NCBI RefSeq assembly: GCF_001042675.1
Contig: NZ_AP012333.1
Span: 1,798,001 to 1,862,000 of the forward strand
Direction of reading: 5' to 3'
DNA length: 64,000 nucleotides
Source of the DNA: Parascardovia denticolens DSM 10105 = JCM 12538
GTDB lineage: Bacteria; Actinomycetota; Actinomycetes; Actinomycetales; Bifidobacteriaceae
Position 1 is the stretch's first letter; the number at the start of each line of letters is the position of its first letter. A program made the translations under genes and the position numbers. The notes below the pieces were generated by a model. The model searched no databases, was not told the origin of the DNA, and worked only from the letters and a program-made list of their open reading frames with translations. This document shows, one piece after another, positions 1 through 9,132 of the stretch.

Positions 1-176
1 ACGTCTTATCGTCTTCGTCTGCACAATTTCTTCACGAATGTTTTCCCCACTATAGCAGATGAACCTATAGCGGACAAATTCCCGATATACGGGGTGGAAA
101 AATCCTATAAATCCTAGAAAACCTAGAAACTCGGAAATCCATAAACCTAATAGGCCCTAGAAGTCCCGACAAGCCC

Positions 177-2219
177 CTAATAAGCCCCGTCGCCCGTGAA
201 AATGGTCTTGACCGTCTTCACCATGATGACGAAGTCCCCGGTCAAAGACCAGTTCTCCACATAGGAGACGTCCAGATACTCCGACTCCTCAGGGCCGAGG
301 TTGGACCGGCCGGACACCTGCCACAAGCCGGTGATGCCGGGCTTGACCAAAAGGCGGGTGGCGTAAAGGGTCCCGTACTGGTCAACCTCGTATTTCTGCT
401 GCGGCCGGGGGCCGACGATGCTCATGTCCCCCTTGAAGACGTTCCACAGCTGCGGGAGCTCGTCGATGGAAGTCTTGCGGATGAATCTGCCCACCCTGGT
501 GATGCGGGGGTCATCCTTGAGCTTGAAGAGGACCCCGTGCTCCTTGCCGGATTCGGCGGCCAGGGCGACGTCGCGTTTGTCTGCGTCCACATACATGGAA
601 CGGAACTTGTAGATGGTGAATGGCTTGCCGTACAGGCCCACCCGCTTCTGTTCGTAGATGGCCGGGCCGTGGTCTTCGACCTTGATGGCGATGGTGGCCA
701 GGAGCATGATCCAGGAAGTGAGGATCAGGCCAACGGTGGAGATGAGCAGGTCCACCAGCCGCTTGGCCAGGCGGAAAAGGGCCGAATACTGCGGCAGCTG
801 TGCGGTCAGGACCGGCACCTGGGTGTTGTGGCGCAAGTGGAGGGCGCTGGAGGCGATGTCAGCGGTGTCGGCCTCCATGGCCAGCTCCAGGCCTTGAGAG
901 CCGGCGGCCAGGGCCAGAGCGCGCATGAGTTCGGACTCACGGTCGATCACATCCACCACCATAAGGGTATGGGCGCCGGACTTCAAGGCGTTCTGCGGCA
1001 GATGCAGGTTGAAGGGGATGAGCAGGAGCTTCTCTTCCCCGGCGTTGCGGGGGAGGAATTCATCCGTGTAGATGCGGCGGTCTTGGGAGTCATAGACGAT
1101 GGGGCACACGGCGATGGGCCGGTAGCCGATGCTGGTGGTCGAGGCCAGCTTGTCGATCATCCGGCGGATTCCTGCCGGGGAGCCGACGATGACGGTCGTG
1201 TAATAATCCCGGCCATGCCTGCGCATGCCGTGAAGGAAGCGGCGCATGAGCCAACGTTCCACCAGGGCCAGCGCATAGGCGATGAGCATGGTCACCAGGA
1301 AGAGGCCGCGGGGAGGCTGCCAGCGGATGATGAACAAGGCGGCGCAGGAGATGAAGACCGCGGACAGGGCGGCGTTGGTGATGTTGGAATACATCTCCAT
1401 GCCTTCATCCATCACGTGGGTGGTATAAAGCTTGCAGACCCCGAAAGCGAGCAGCCAGGACAGGCAGATGATCAGGAAAAGCCAGGAAACGGCCGGACGA
1501 TGGGCCAAAGGGTTATGGAGGGAGGAGGGGCTGATCCAGCGCACGAGCAGCCAGGACAGGCCGAAGGAGACGGCGACCACGATTACATCCAGGAGGGCGA
1601 CGGCGATCATATAGTAGGGACGCCAGTCGGCCAGATGGGCCATCCTGGCCCCGGACGTGCGGGACGTGGCGAAGACCATGGGTTTGGTCCGCCGACCGCT
1701 CTCGCCCGCCGCCTCTTGCTGATTCCTCCTTTGCCGGTCCCCATCGCGCCGATTCCCGGCCTGGCCCCGGTCCCGCCCCTGCGGGCGGAACCAGGCGCTT
1801 CGCCCGGAGCCAGTCGGAACCACGGCCGAGGCGCCAGTTGGAATGCCAGCAGAGGCGTCAGCGGAAGCGCCGGCCAAAGGATCAGCGGAAGTGTCGATGG
1901 TCGGTTCGAAATCGGTCGGAGCGGACCCGTAAGGGTAGCGTTCCGTGCGGGTTTCATGCGCTACGAAGGAAGGGAAACTTTCGGATACCCGATCGATGGT
2001 CTCGGTGTCGGCCGCGGAGGCGCCATGGGAAGAATGAGGGGAAGGGCTCACGGAATCCCGCCCGTTGCCCACCTGCCCATCAAGCCCAGCCCGCGTCGAC
2101 TGAGCCTGCTGGCGGTTGCGGAAATCCACGATCGGGATGTCGGACGTGGAGAGAAACGAGCCGTCGAAGTAGCTCGCTTGCTCGCTGTGCGAACCCGCGG
2201 AAGTCGCGTCTTCGGACAC
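177..2219 (-). CDS. Undecaprenyl-phosphate glycosylphosphotransferase (EPS priming enzyme)
   Basis: Integral membrane enzyme of 680 residues that would transfer a hexose-1-phosphate from a nucleotide sugar to undecaprenyl phosphate, the first step of exopolysaccharide repeat-unit assembly. Residues 1 to about 195 are a Ser/Ala/Gly-rich low-complexity tail. About four membrane helices follow (roughly 205-335), then a cytosolic linker domain, then one more helix and the bacterial sugar transferase domain (about 485-680) with the motifs YKFRSM, DELPQLWNVFKGDMSIVGPRP and KPGITGLWQVSGRSNLG. The start is GTG, preceded by GGGGGA. It is downstream of the DUF4422 and DUF4012 genes on the same strand, so it looks like part of a surface-polysaccharide locus that may continue to the left. 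The sugar transferred cannot be deduced. Confidence 0.93.
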   Translation of the reverse strand: MSEDATSAGSHSEQASYFDGSFLSTSDIPIVDFRNRQQAQSTRAGLDGQVGNGRDSVSPSPHSSHGASAADTETIDRVSESFPSFVAHETRTERYPYGSAPTDFEPTIDTSADPLAGASADASAGIPTGASAVVPTGSGRSAWFRPQGRDRGQAGNRRDGDRQRRNQQEAAGESGRRTKPMVFATSRTSGARMAHLADWRPYYMIAVALLDVIVVAVSFGLSWLLVRWISPSSLHNPLAHRPAVSWLFLIICLSWLLAFGVCKLYTTHVMDEGMEMYSNITNAALSAVFISCAALFIIRWQPPRGLFLVTMLIAYALALVERWLMRRFLHGMRRHGRDYYTTVIVGSPAGIRRMIDKLASTTSIGYRPIAVCPIVYDSQDRRIYTDEFLPRNAGEEKLLLIPFNLHLPQNALKSGAHTLMVVDVIDRESELMRALALAAGSQGLELAMEADTADIASSALHLRHNTQVPVLTAQLPQYSALFRLAKRLVDLLISTVGLILTSWIMLLATIAIKVEDHGPAIYEQKRVGLYGKPFTIYKFRSMYVDADKRDVALAAESGKEHGVLFKLKDDPRITRVGRFIRKTSIDELPQLWNVFKGDMSIVGPRPQQKYEVDQYGTLYATRLLVKPGITGLWQVSGRSNLGPEESEYLDVSYVENWSLTGDFVIMVKTVKTIFTGDGAY

Positions 2220-2307
2220 TGGTCCCCCAATCTATACCTTTACACCCACCCTTACAAACTCTTATCAAATACTACTTAATAGTACCCTTCAGCCCGGAAA
2301 GACCTCT

Positions 2308-3240
2308 TCAGAAACTCTTTCCGTACTGCTTCCTGCCGAATTTGGCCGCTAGGAAGGAGGTTCCCTTCTTCCACCAGTCGACCCGCTCCGGGCTGACCAC
2401 CGGCAATACCGCATAAGAGCATCGGTTGGTGAGCAGCCAAACGTCCAGGAGCCTTTCGCTGATCCTCCCCAGGAAACGGGAGTCGAAGCCGTCGTACTGG
2501 GCCGGGTCGATCCGCCCGGCAAGCTCTTGCAGGACGGGGAAGAGGAAGGCGCAGTAGGAATCAAATTTATCGGCCTTCATGATGAACATGTTGAAGATGT
2601 GGGCGCTTCGGCCGGCCATCACCCAGTCGAAGGCGGGCAGGTACTGCGGGGCCAGCTCCTGCAGGATCCGCCGGGTGACGTCCAGCTGGCGGGCGCCGTC
2701 GTGCATGGTATGGGAGTAATGGGACTGGATAGTCTCGATGTAGTAGTTCCGCTTCCTGGGCAGGATGATATCGGTGGTCCTTAACAGACGGGCCACTTCC
2801 TCATAGGCGACGATCTGTCGTTTGAAGCCCTGCTGTACCCCTTGGCGACGCGTCCCGCTGGCGAAATGCCGGCGATAGTGGGCCAGCCCTTTGTAGGCGG
2901 AGGGGTCGTTCTTCCACATCCAGTAAAGGGCGGTCAGTTCGCTGTAGTAGGCATTCTGGGAGGAGATGTTGTCCCCGCTGTCATCCGGGGTGAACGGCCG
3001 ACCGGAGACCGGGTCAGCCAGCGAAAGGTCCGGATGCAGGGCCTTGCCCACCTGCATGGGCAGGTACAGTTCGTCCTGCGGCATGGGGTAAGGCTTATGG
3101 GCGGCCACGGCCACGCGGATGCGGGCGGGAGGCAAGGGGGCGGCCGCCTCTTGATCGCGCCCTGCCCTGTCTTGATCTTGTTCCATCGTCTCCTGCTGTT
3201 TCATGATGGGGACTCGCTTTCCTGAATCGTTGCCAATCAT
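2308..3240 (-). CDS. DUF4422 domain protein, probable polysaccharide glycosyltransferase
   Basis: Soluble protein of 310 residues matching the DUF4422 family, which is found in capsule and exopolysaccharide clusters and is believed to act as a glycosyltransferase. Family hallmarks are the opening strand with AAHKPY, the segment NISSQNAYYSELTALYWMWKN and the motif LAHYRRHF (about residues 100-130). The first 35 residues are hydrophilic and Gln/Asp-rich and probably outside the domain. Two starts are possible: the ATG used here, or an ATG at 3204 preceded by AGGAAAG; the latter removes 12 residues. It lies between the DUF4012 gene and the priming glycosylphosphotransferase, which supports a role in repeat-unit assembly. 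Donor and acceptor sugars are unknown. Confidence 0.85.
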   Translation of the reverse strand: MIGNDSGKRVPIMKQQETMEQDQDRAGRDQEAAAPLPPARIRVAVAAHKPYPMPQDELYLPMQVGKALHPDLSLADPVSGRPFTPDDSGDNISSQNAYYSELTALYWMWKNDPSAYKGLAHYRRHFASGTRRQGVQQGFKRQIVAYEEVARLLRTTDIILPRKRNYYIETIQSHYSHTMHDGARQLDVTRRILQELAPQYLPAFDWVMAGRSAHIFNMFIMKADKFDSYCAFLFPVLQELAGRIDPAQYDGFDSRFLGRISERLLDVWLLTNRCSYAVLPVVSPERVDWWKKGTSFLAAKFGRKQYGKSF

Positions 3241-3291
3241 GGGGGTCTGCGCCGGTCAGTGCGCCAGTGCGCCAATCTGTGCATCAGTACG

Positions 3292-5109
3292 TCAGTACTG
3301 ATAGGTGACTTGCGGATCCTCGATCCCCATGGGCGATTGGTCCAGGACCAGCTTCGATGAACCGGGGGCGCAAGTCACGTCATAGTCGATGGTGACCGAC
3401 TGGCCGGGCATGAGGGTGCTGGGGTCCGCCCGATAGATGGTCCGCCCGTCCAAGGGGAAGGACTTGAGCGTGGTCCCGTTGGAGAAGCGGACATTGCTGA
3501 GGTGGCCGCCTTTAGGTGGATAAATATACATTCTCAACCGGGATTGGCCGTCGAAATGCAAGGTGATGTATTTGGGCAGGGTCGGGGCGACGGACGGGCT
3601 GAGGGTGTTACGCACCACGCTGGTCACGTGATAGGTGGCGCCTTGGGGGTCGCTCCCCGTCTTCTTGATGGTCGTGGTGCGGCGGATGTACCAATCCATC
3701 TTGGAAGGGATCATCTCCTCGTTGTAGATGCCGGTCGCGTTGACGGTCGACTCCTGGTTGACCTCCCCGGTCACCCCCGCCTGACGGAGGGCGGACAGGT
3801 CCTCCTTGTGGAAGGACCAGACGTAAAGGTGACGCCACTGGGCGGATTCGGTCATGACGTCAGCCAGTTGGAGCATCTTCTTGGCCGTCATATGGGAGAA
3901 GGCGTTCTTGGTCACCTGGGAGACCACGGATTCGAAGTAAGCGTTCTGATAGGCCACCGGCACGTCTATGTAGACCTGGTTGAGCAGGTACTGGGCGGTG
4001 TCCTGGCCGGTCAGGACCTTGCCGTTGCCCATGGTCACGTTGCCGGTCACCCGGATGATCTTCTGCAGGGCCACCGGGTCGAGGGAGATCACCCCGTCGG
4101 CTGTGGTGTCGCCGAACCCTTGGTAGTTCCACATCTGCTTGACCAGGGCGGCGGTGTCGGGGAAGTTGGGGTTGACCGAAACGTCGTTGATGTAATGGCC
4201 GTACCAGGGGTATCCGTCGCAAACCAGGGCCTGGCATTGGGCGGGCGTCACCAAGTTGGAGACGGTCCCCCAGTTCTTGAACTCAGAGTTGGCGTGGAAG
4301 GCGCCGATGGTGATGACCCCCTTGTCGGCCTTCAAGGTCCCCACGGACCCGACCAGACCGCCGCCGGAACGGGCTTCGGATGAAGTCTGGGCGATGACCA
4401 GATAAGAACGGGCCTCGTTGACCCCCAGGAGGCTGGGCAAGGAGTTGGTCAGGCCGGTCACCGTGTTGATTTTGCCGCTCAGGCCCAGAATCGCCTTGCT
4501 GGCCTTTTGATTGGCTTTCTTGATTTGTGGGATCCGGGGCTGGGGCAGTTTGTTCAAGGCTGCCACCTGGGTCTGCAGGCTGGCATTAACGGAAGTCAGC
4601 TTGGCCCCCGTGGCCATGATGGGGGCCAGGTTGAGTTCGCCGTTGCCGGAAGAGAAGGAGGCCCCTTTCAGCCCTTGGACGATGCCGGTGAACTGGGGCA
4701 GGGAATCCGCGGCCAGGTTATGGGCGATATCGGTCAGGCCCTGCACGTTGACGATGTCGTTCCTGAGGAAGGGGATCCGGGAGGCGAAAGCCCACAGACG
4801 CCCGTGGGCGATGGTCTGGGCGGCCTTCGTTTCGTTCCGGGCTGTGGAGATGCTGGAATCGAGTTTTTTGAGGTCTTCGTCTCCTTGGGCGTTGATGAGG
4901 TTGGCCACATTGCCTTGGGAAGCGACGGATTGCAGGGCGGAGATGGCCTTCTGCTCATGGGCCTGCACCTGCTTGGCCTCTTTATAGAAGGTCAGGCCGC
5001 AGTAGGCTCCCCCCAGGAGGACCAAAAGCAGGATGATCAGCAGGATCCACCGGATGGGGTGATGCCTTTTCCCGCTTTTTTTCATCTGACCTTGGTTATG
5101 CATAGCCAT
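3292..5109 (-). CDS. DUF4012 domain membrane-anchored protein
   Basis: Protein of 605 residues with a short basic N-terminus, one membrane helix (about residues 22-44, IRWILLIILLLVLLGGAYCG) and a large domain that would lie outside the cell. The extracellular part matches DUF4012, a family of unknown function common in actinobacterial polysaccharide loci; a recognisable segment is NEARSYLVIAQTSSEARSGG (about 235-255). The ATG at 5109 was chosen because GAGGAG lies four bases upstream; an in-frame TTG at 5121 overlaps that ribosome site. It is the first gene of the minus-strand group with the DUF4422 and priming-transferase genes. A role in polymer attachment or chain handling is a guess from context (compare LytR-CpsA-Psr enzymes), not shown by motifs. 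Confidence 0.86.
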   Translation of the reverse strand: MAMHNQGQMKKSGKRHHPIRWILLIILLLVLLGGAYCGLTFYKEAKQVQAHEQKAISALQSVASQGNVANLINAQGDEDLKKLDSSISTARNETKAAQTIAHGRLWAFASRIPFLRNDIVNVQGLTDIAHNLAADSLPQFTGIVQGLKGASFSSGNGELNLAPIMATGAKLTSVNASLQTQVAALNKLPQPRIPQIKKANQKASKAILGLSGKINTVTGLTNSLPSLLGVNEARSYLVIAQTSSEARSGGGLVGSVGTLKADKGVITIGAFHANSEFKNWGTVSNLVTPAQCQALVCDGYPWYGHYINDVSVNPNFPDTAALVKQMWNYQGFGDTTADGVISLDPVALQKIIRVTGNVTMGNGKVLTGQDTAQYLLNQVYIDVPVAYQNAYFESVVSQVTKNAFSHMTAKKMLQLADVMTESAQWRHLYVWSFHKEDLSALRQAGVTGEVNQESTVNATGIYNEEMIPSKMDWYIRRTTTIKKTGSDPQGATYHVTSVVRNTLSPSVAPTLPKYITLHFDGQSRLRMYIYPPKGGHLSNVRFSNGTTLKSFPLDGRTIYRADPSTLMPGQSVTIDYDVTCAPGSSKLVLDQSPMGIEDPQVTYQY

Positions 5110-5268
5110 GGGGCTCCTCAATCCTGAAATTCTTCGGGTCTCCTTCGCGCCCGCGGGAAGCGGGCCGAATGCTGATCTCAGTCTATCCCCGCCCTTGGCC
5201 TTCTCCCCTTCCTGCGGACAGGCTAGACTTGATTCTTAGTATGTAAGGTGACCGGTAAAGGACGCAGA

Positions 5269-7197
5269 ATGACTATTTATCGTAAAGATGATGAGAATCT
5301 GGGCCGTGACGATTCCTTCCGCATGGCCGATTCCCCGGCCGACCCCTCGTCCGCATCCCTGACCCCATCCGAAGGGGTGGGCGAAACCACCCAGGCCATG
5401 GCCCCTTTGACCGATCCCGTGCTCATCACCCCCGAAGAAGCCGAAGAGCACAACCACGGAGGACTGGAAGCCAAAGGCCTCAACCCGGCCCCAAATCCGG
5501 AAGCGAACCAGAGCCCTGAGAAGGAAAGCCCGCTGGAGTCCACCCAGGCCTTCAATCCCTTCCAAGACGATGACTTCGCTCCCCTTCCCTCTCCCGGGCA
5601 GCCAAGGCAAGTAGGACAGTCCTCGCAAGAGAGCCAGGCCGCCGTATCCGGAGCGGGAACGGAGACCGGGGCAGCCACGGTCGAAGACCCTTCCTTGAAA
5701 CCCAGCGTCCTGCCCGACCCCGACTTCGAGACAGCCACCCTCCTCTTCCCTACTCTGACCATGCCGACTGGCGAGACGGGCGCCCCGAAGGCGGCGGCTG
5801 ATTCCGAACCCACCATGGTCAATCCCAGCCCGGCCGCAATGACCACCGCAACTGCAGCAACGGAAACGACTGCAGCGGCCACGGCGGCAACAACACCAAT
5901 GGCGGCCGCGAACCCGTCCCTTTCCGAAGAAACCACGAACCTTGCCCCTGTGGAGCAAGGCGACGAGGCCAGGGCCGCCGCGGACTCCGCAGAGACGGCC
6001 GCCTTGGGCGAAGACGCCTTAAGCCCCCAGGGGGAAGCCACGGCCAACACCCCGGACGACCAGCTGGACCCCACCTTGGAGCAACTGGTCACCGACTTCG
6101 GGGAAGACACCACCGACGGCTACAACTCCTTCGGAACCGCCGGGACCCGTGGGACTACCGGAGCGGCTGAACTCGGCGACGGCGGGGTATCAGCCGTGGA
6201 ACGCCGCGACGCGGACAACCAGCGCAAACTCATCATCGCCACCTTGGTCACCCTGGTGGCTGTCGTTGTCATCCTGGCCCTCACCTACGGGGGGTTGGCT
6301 ATCCGCCGGGCCATGCGTCAGACCGAACTGAGCAACGCCCTCTCCACCTGCCAGGCCACCATCGCCAACCTGAACACGGCCAGCGGCAAACTCAAGTCCC
6401 AGCTCACCAACGCCGAAAGCCTCAACTCTTCGGTCAGCGCCAGCGATGTGGACGATCCAGGCACGGTCAACGCCTTGAGCGACACCCTCACCTCGGCCCA
6501 GACCCTCACTTCGGAAATCGAGAAGGTCGAATCCTGCGATCCTTCCATGGCCGAAGAACGCCTGTCCGACATCACCAAGACCAGCCAGAGCCTGGCGGAC
6601 CGGGCCAACAAGACGGCCACCACCTTGAAATCCAACGCAGCGGCCGTGCAGAAGAGCCAGGCGGCCAAAGCCAAGTCCGACGCCAAGACCAGCCTGCAGA
6701 CCAAGGTGGACGACGCCAACCTCTTGTACACCTCCTCCAAAGACCGCGTCCAGGACGACCAGACCAGGGTCAACCTGAAAGCGGCCATTGATAAGGCTTC
6801 CACCCTGCTCAAGCGGCCGAAGAAGTCATTGGAGACCAGCGACTACACCGACGAGCAAAAGAACTTGGAGCAGGCGATGACAGCCGTCAACAACTCCGTC
6901 AGCGCCAAAGAGCAGGCCGACAAGGCCGAACGCGAGCGCCAGGAACAGCTCCGCCGCCAGCAGGAGGACCAGGCCCGCAGGAAGCAGGCGGAAGAGGACG
7001 CCCGCAAGAAGGCCCAGGACGATGACGGCGATCAGGGGGAGTCCCCGGGCGACGACTCTTCGGACGACCAAAGCGGGGATACTTCCAACGGCAACTCGGG
7101 GAATTCCTCCAGCCCCAGCCCGAACAACTCCTCCAACTCGAACGGCAACGGCTCCGGCAATTCAAGCAATTCCCATAGCCCAGCCTCCACCCACTGA
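5269..7197 (+). CDS. Large acidic single-pass membrane protein with coiled coil, function unknown
   Basis: Protein of 642 residues that I do not recognise. Residues 1 to about 315 are acidic, Pro/Ala/Thr-rich and probably disordered and cytosolic. A single membrane helix lies at about 320-345 (IIATLVTLVAVVVILALTYG). The remaining part would be extracellular: a helical, coiled-coil-like region from about 355 to 570 (Ala/Lys/Ser-rich, ending in a charged RRQQEDQARRKQ stretch), then a tail made almost only of Ser, Asn, Gly and Asp. The ATG at 5269 has AAAGGA at a good distance; an upstream in-frame GTG at 5248 lacks one. It is divergent from the DUF4012 gene and ends 11 bases before a permease gene. 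The shape suggests a wall-spanning or envelope-organising protein; that is inference. Confidence 0.8.
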   Translation: MTIYRKDDENLGRDDSFRMADSPADPSSASLTPSEGVGETTQAMAPLTDPVLITPEEAEEHNHGGLEAKGLNPAPNPEANQSPEKESPLESTQAFNPFQDDDFAPLPSPGQPRQVGQSSQESQAAVSGAGTETGAATVEDPSLKPSVLPDPDFETATLLFPTLTMPTGETGAPKAAADSEPTMVNPSPAAMTTATAATETTAAATAATTPMAAANPSLSEETTNLAPVEQGDEARAAADSAETAALGEDALSPQGEATANTPDDQLDPTLEQLVTDFGEDTTDGYNSFGTAGTRGTTGAAELGDGGVSAVERRDADNQRKLIIATLVTLVAVVVILALTYGGLAIRRAMRQTELSNALSTCQATIANLNTASGKLKSQLTNAESLNSSVSASDVDDPGTVNALSDTLTSAQTLTSEIEKVESCDPSMAEERLSDITKTSQSLADRANKTATTLKSNAAAVQKSQAAKAKSDAKTSLQTKVDDANLLYTSSKDRVQDDQTRVNLKAAIDKASTLLKRPKKSLETSDYTDEQKNLEQAMTAVNNSVSAKEQADKAERERQEQLRRQQEDQARRKQAEEDARKKAQDDDGDQGESPGDDSSDDQSGDTSNGNSGNSSSPSPNNSSNSNGNGSGNSSNSHSPASTH

Positions 7198-7208
7198 GAA
7201 TCGAGACC

Positions 7209-8675
7209 ATGAGGCAGAAAGATCCCGCCGGGCGGGGACAGAGCCAGTCCCTGCGCCAAGACCTGGAAAACCGCCATATCCAGCTCATCGCCTTGGGCGG
7301 GGCCATAGGGACCGGGCTTTTCTATGGGTCGGCCGAATCCATCAGCCTGGCCGGACCCTCCATCCTCCTGGCCTACCTGATCGGGGGATTCATCGTCTTC
7401 CTCATCATGCGGGCCTTGGGCGAGATGAGCGTCTACGATCCTAAAGCCGGGGCCTTCAGCTACTACGCCAGCCGTTACTGGCATCCGCGGGCCGGGTTCA
7501 TCTCCGGTTGGAATTACTGGGCCAACTACATCCTGGTCTCCATGGTGGAGCTGAGCATGGTGGGCACTTTCATCCAATACTGGTTCCCCTCCATCCCCGC
7601 CTGGGCCAGCGCCGCCGTCTTCATGGTCCTTATCACCGGGGCCAACCTCCTGGGAGTCAAGGCCTTCGGGGAAACGGAATTCTGGTTCGCCATCGTCAAG
7701 ATCGCCGCCGTCATAGCCATGGTGGTCGTCGGCATGACCCTCATCATCTTCGCCATTCCCAATTCCAGCAAGACCATCCCCTCCTTCGCCAACCTGGTGA
7801 ACCAGCCCGGAGGTTTCCTCCCCCACGGGGTCCTGAGCAGGACCAGCGCCGCATCGGGGGGAAGGGCTTCCTATGCCGGTCTGCTCATGGCCCTGGTCGT
7901 GGTCATGTTCTCCTTCGGTGGCACCGAGCTGATCGGCATCACCGCAACCGAGACCAGGGACCCCCGGACCACCATCCCCAAGGCCACCGATCAGATCGTC
8001 TGGCGCATCCTCCTGCTCTACGTGACCGGCCTAGCGGTCATCATAGCCGTCGTCCCCTGGCGGCGCATCGGCCAGCCGAACGCCAACGGGGTCGTCGTCT
8101 CCCCCTTCGTGCAGATCTTCGATACGGCCGGCTTCCGCCTGGCCGCGGGCCTGCTCAATTTCGTCTGTCTGACCGCCGTCATCTCCGTCTACAACTCCGG
8201 CCTCTACTCCAACTCCCGCATGCTCTATTCCCTCGCCAAACAAGGCAACGCCCCCGCCTACCTGGGGAAACTGAATGCGAGGGGAATCCCCGCCGCCGGA
8301 GTGCTCACCTCCGCCGCCATCACCGCCATCGCCGTGGTGGTCGTCTTCCTTTGGCCGAGTTTCGCCTTCAACTATCTCATGTCCATAGCCACTTTCGCGG
8401 CCTTGCTCAACTGGTCCATGATAGCGATCACCAATCTGATGTTCCGCAGGCGCATCGGCCAGCAAGCGGCGCGAAAGTTGGCTTTCAGGCTTCCCTGGGC
8501 TCGGGTTTCTCCCTGGGTCATCCTCGGCTTCATGGTCCTGCTTTACATCCTCATGTGGCTCTACCCCAGCTACCGGGTGGCGGCCATCCTAGGGCCGCTC
8601 TGGGTGGCCGTCCTGTATATAGCCTCGGGCATGGTCAGACGGAAAAAGCTGGTCTCCCCGGGTCGGCGCGATTAG
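7209..8675 (+). CDS. Amino-acid permease, APC superfamily (AAT type)
   Basis: Proton-coupled amino-acid importer of 488 residues with about 12 membrane helices. The N-terminal family signature is clear: RHIQLIALGGAIGTGLFYGS, then GPSILLAYLIGG and MRALGEMSVYDP. The segment GVKAFGETEFWFAIVKI and the later FSFGGTELIGITATETRDPR are also characteristic of the AAT/GABA-permease group. Substrate specificity (Lys, aromatic, GABA, Pro and so on) cannot be assigned from sequence reading. It follows the acidic coiled-coil gene by 11 bases, so the two may be co-transcribed, although no strong ribosome-binding site is visible ahead of its ATG. Confidence 0.93.
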   Translation: MRQKDPAGRGQSQSLRQDLENRHIQLIALGGAIGTGLFYGSAESISLAGPSILLAYLIGGFIVFLIMRALGEMSVYDPKAGAFSYYASRYWHPRAGFISGWNYWANYILVSMVELSMVGTFIQYWFPSIPAWASAAVFMVLITGANLLGVKAFGETEFWFAIVKIAAVIAMVVVGMTLIIFAIPNSSKTIPSFANLVNQPGGFLPHGVLSRTSAASGGRASYAGLLMALVVVMFSFGGTELIGITATETRDPRTTIPKATDQIVWRILLLYVTGLAVIIAVVPWRRIGQPNANGVVVSPFVQIFDTAGFRLAAGLLNFVCLTAVISVYNSGLYSNSRMLYSLAKQGNAPAYLGKLNARGIPAAGVLTSAAITAIAVVVVFLWPSFAFNYLMSIATFAALLNWSMIAITNLMFRRRIGQQAARKLAFRLPWARVSPWVILGFMVLLYILMWLYPSYRVAAILGPLWVAVLYIASGMVRRKKLVSPGRRD

Positions 8676-8703
8676 TGCGACTTCAGTGACGATTGGGCGC
8701 CGC

Positions 8704-9132
8704 TTATTGGGCGACGACCATTGTTTTACAGATCTTATCCGCGAATGTCTGCTTCTTCCGGTCCCAAAGGGCCCACAGAAAACCGAGGCAAATGAAAAGA
8801 AAATCAGGAAGGTGGGCAAGGTCCCTGAGGAACATATGAAAACCGTTGAGAGACTCCCCCTGGAGGGAAACCACACGGACCCGTAGGAGTCGGTGGGCCC
8901 ATGTCTGTCCATTTTTGACGGATATGGCGGAGACTGCCACCGAAATCAGGAATGATATGGCTGCGATGGCGGTGTTCTTCAAACTGTCTTGATAGGTGAC
9001 CGCTTCAAAAGACGAGCGTCCGAAAAAGATGGTTGAGAAAATCTGGGACAACAACGATGCCGGCACTATGATCCGAAGAAGGTATTCACAAACCCGCTTC
9101 CACCAAGGAGCGTATACAGGCCTATCCATCAT
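8704..9132 (-). CDS. RDD family membrane protein
   Basis: Protein of 142 residues with three or four membrane helices and the RDD-family layout: an N-terminal PVYAPWWKRVCEYLLR segment, a helical hairpin, a KNGQTWAHRLLRVRVV stretch and a terminal ADKICKTMVV. Function is unknown for most of the family; a transport role has been suggested for some members. Its ATG pair (9132/9129) overlaps the TGA of the upstream permease gene (ATGATG containing TGA), with AAGAAGG just ahead, so translation is probably coupled to the permease. It converges with the plus-strand permease that ends at 8675. Confidence 0.8.
   Translation of the reverse strand: MMDRPVYAPWWKRVCEYLLRIIVPASLLSQIFSTIFFGRSSFEAVTYQDSLKNTAIAAISFLISVAVSAISVKNGQTWAHRLLRVRVVSLQGESLNGFHMFLRDLAHLPDFLFICLGFLWALWDRKKQTFADKICKTMVVAQ

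Noticed and set aside
537-2279. Long plus-strand open frame opposite the priming glycosyltransferase
   Set aside because: Antisense shadow of a GC-rich gene; composition (His/Gly/Gln/Glu-rich, no domain) is typical of reversed coding sequence.
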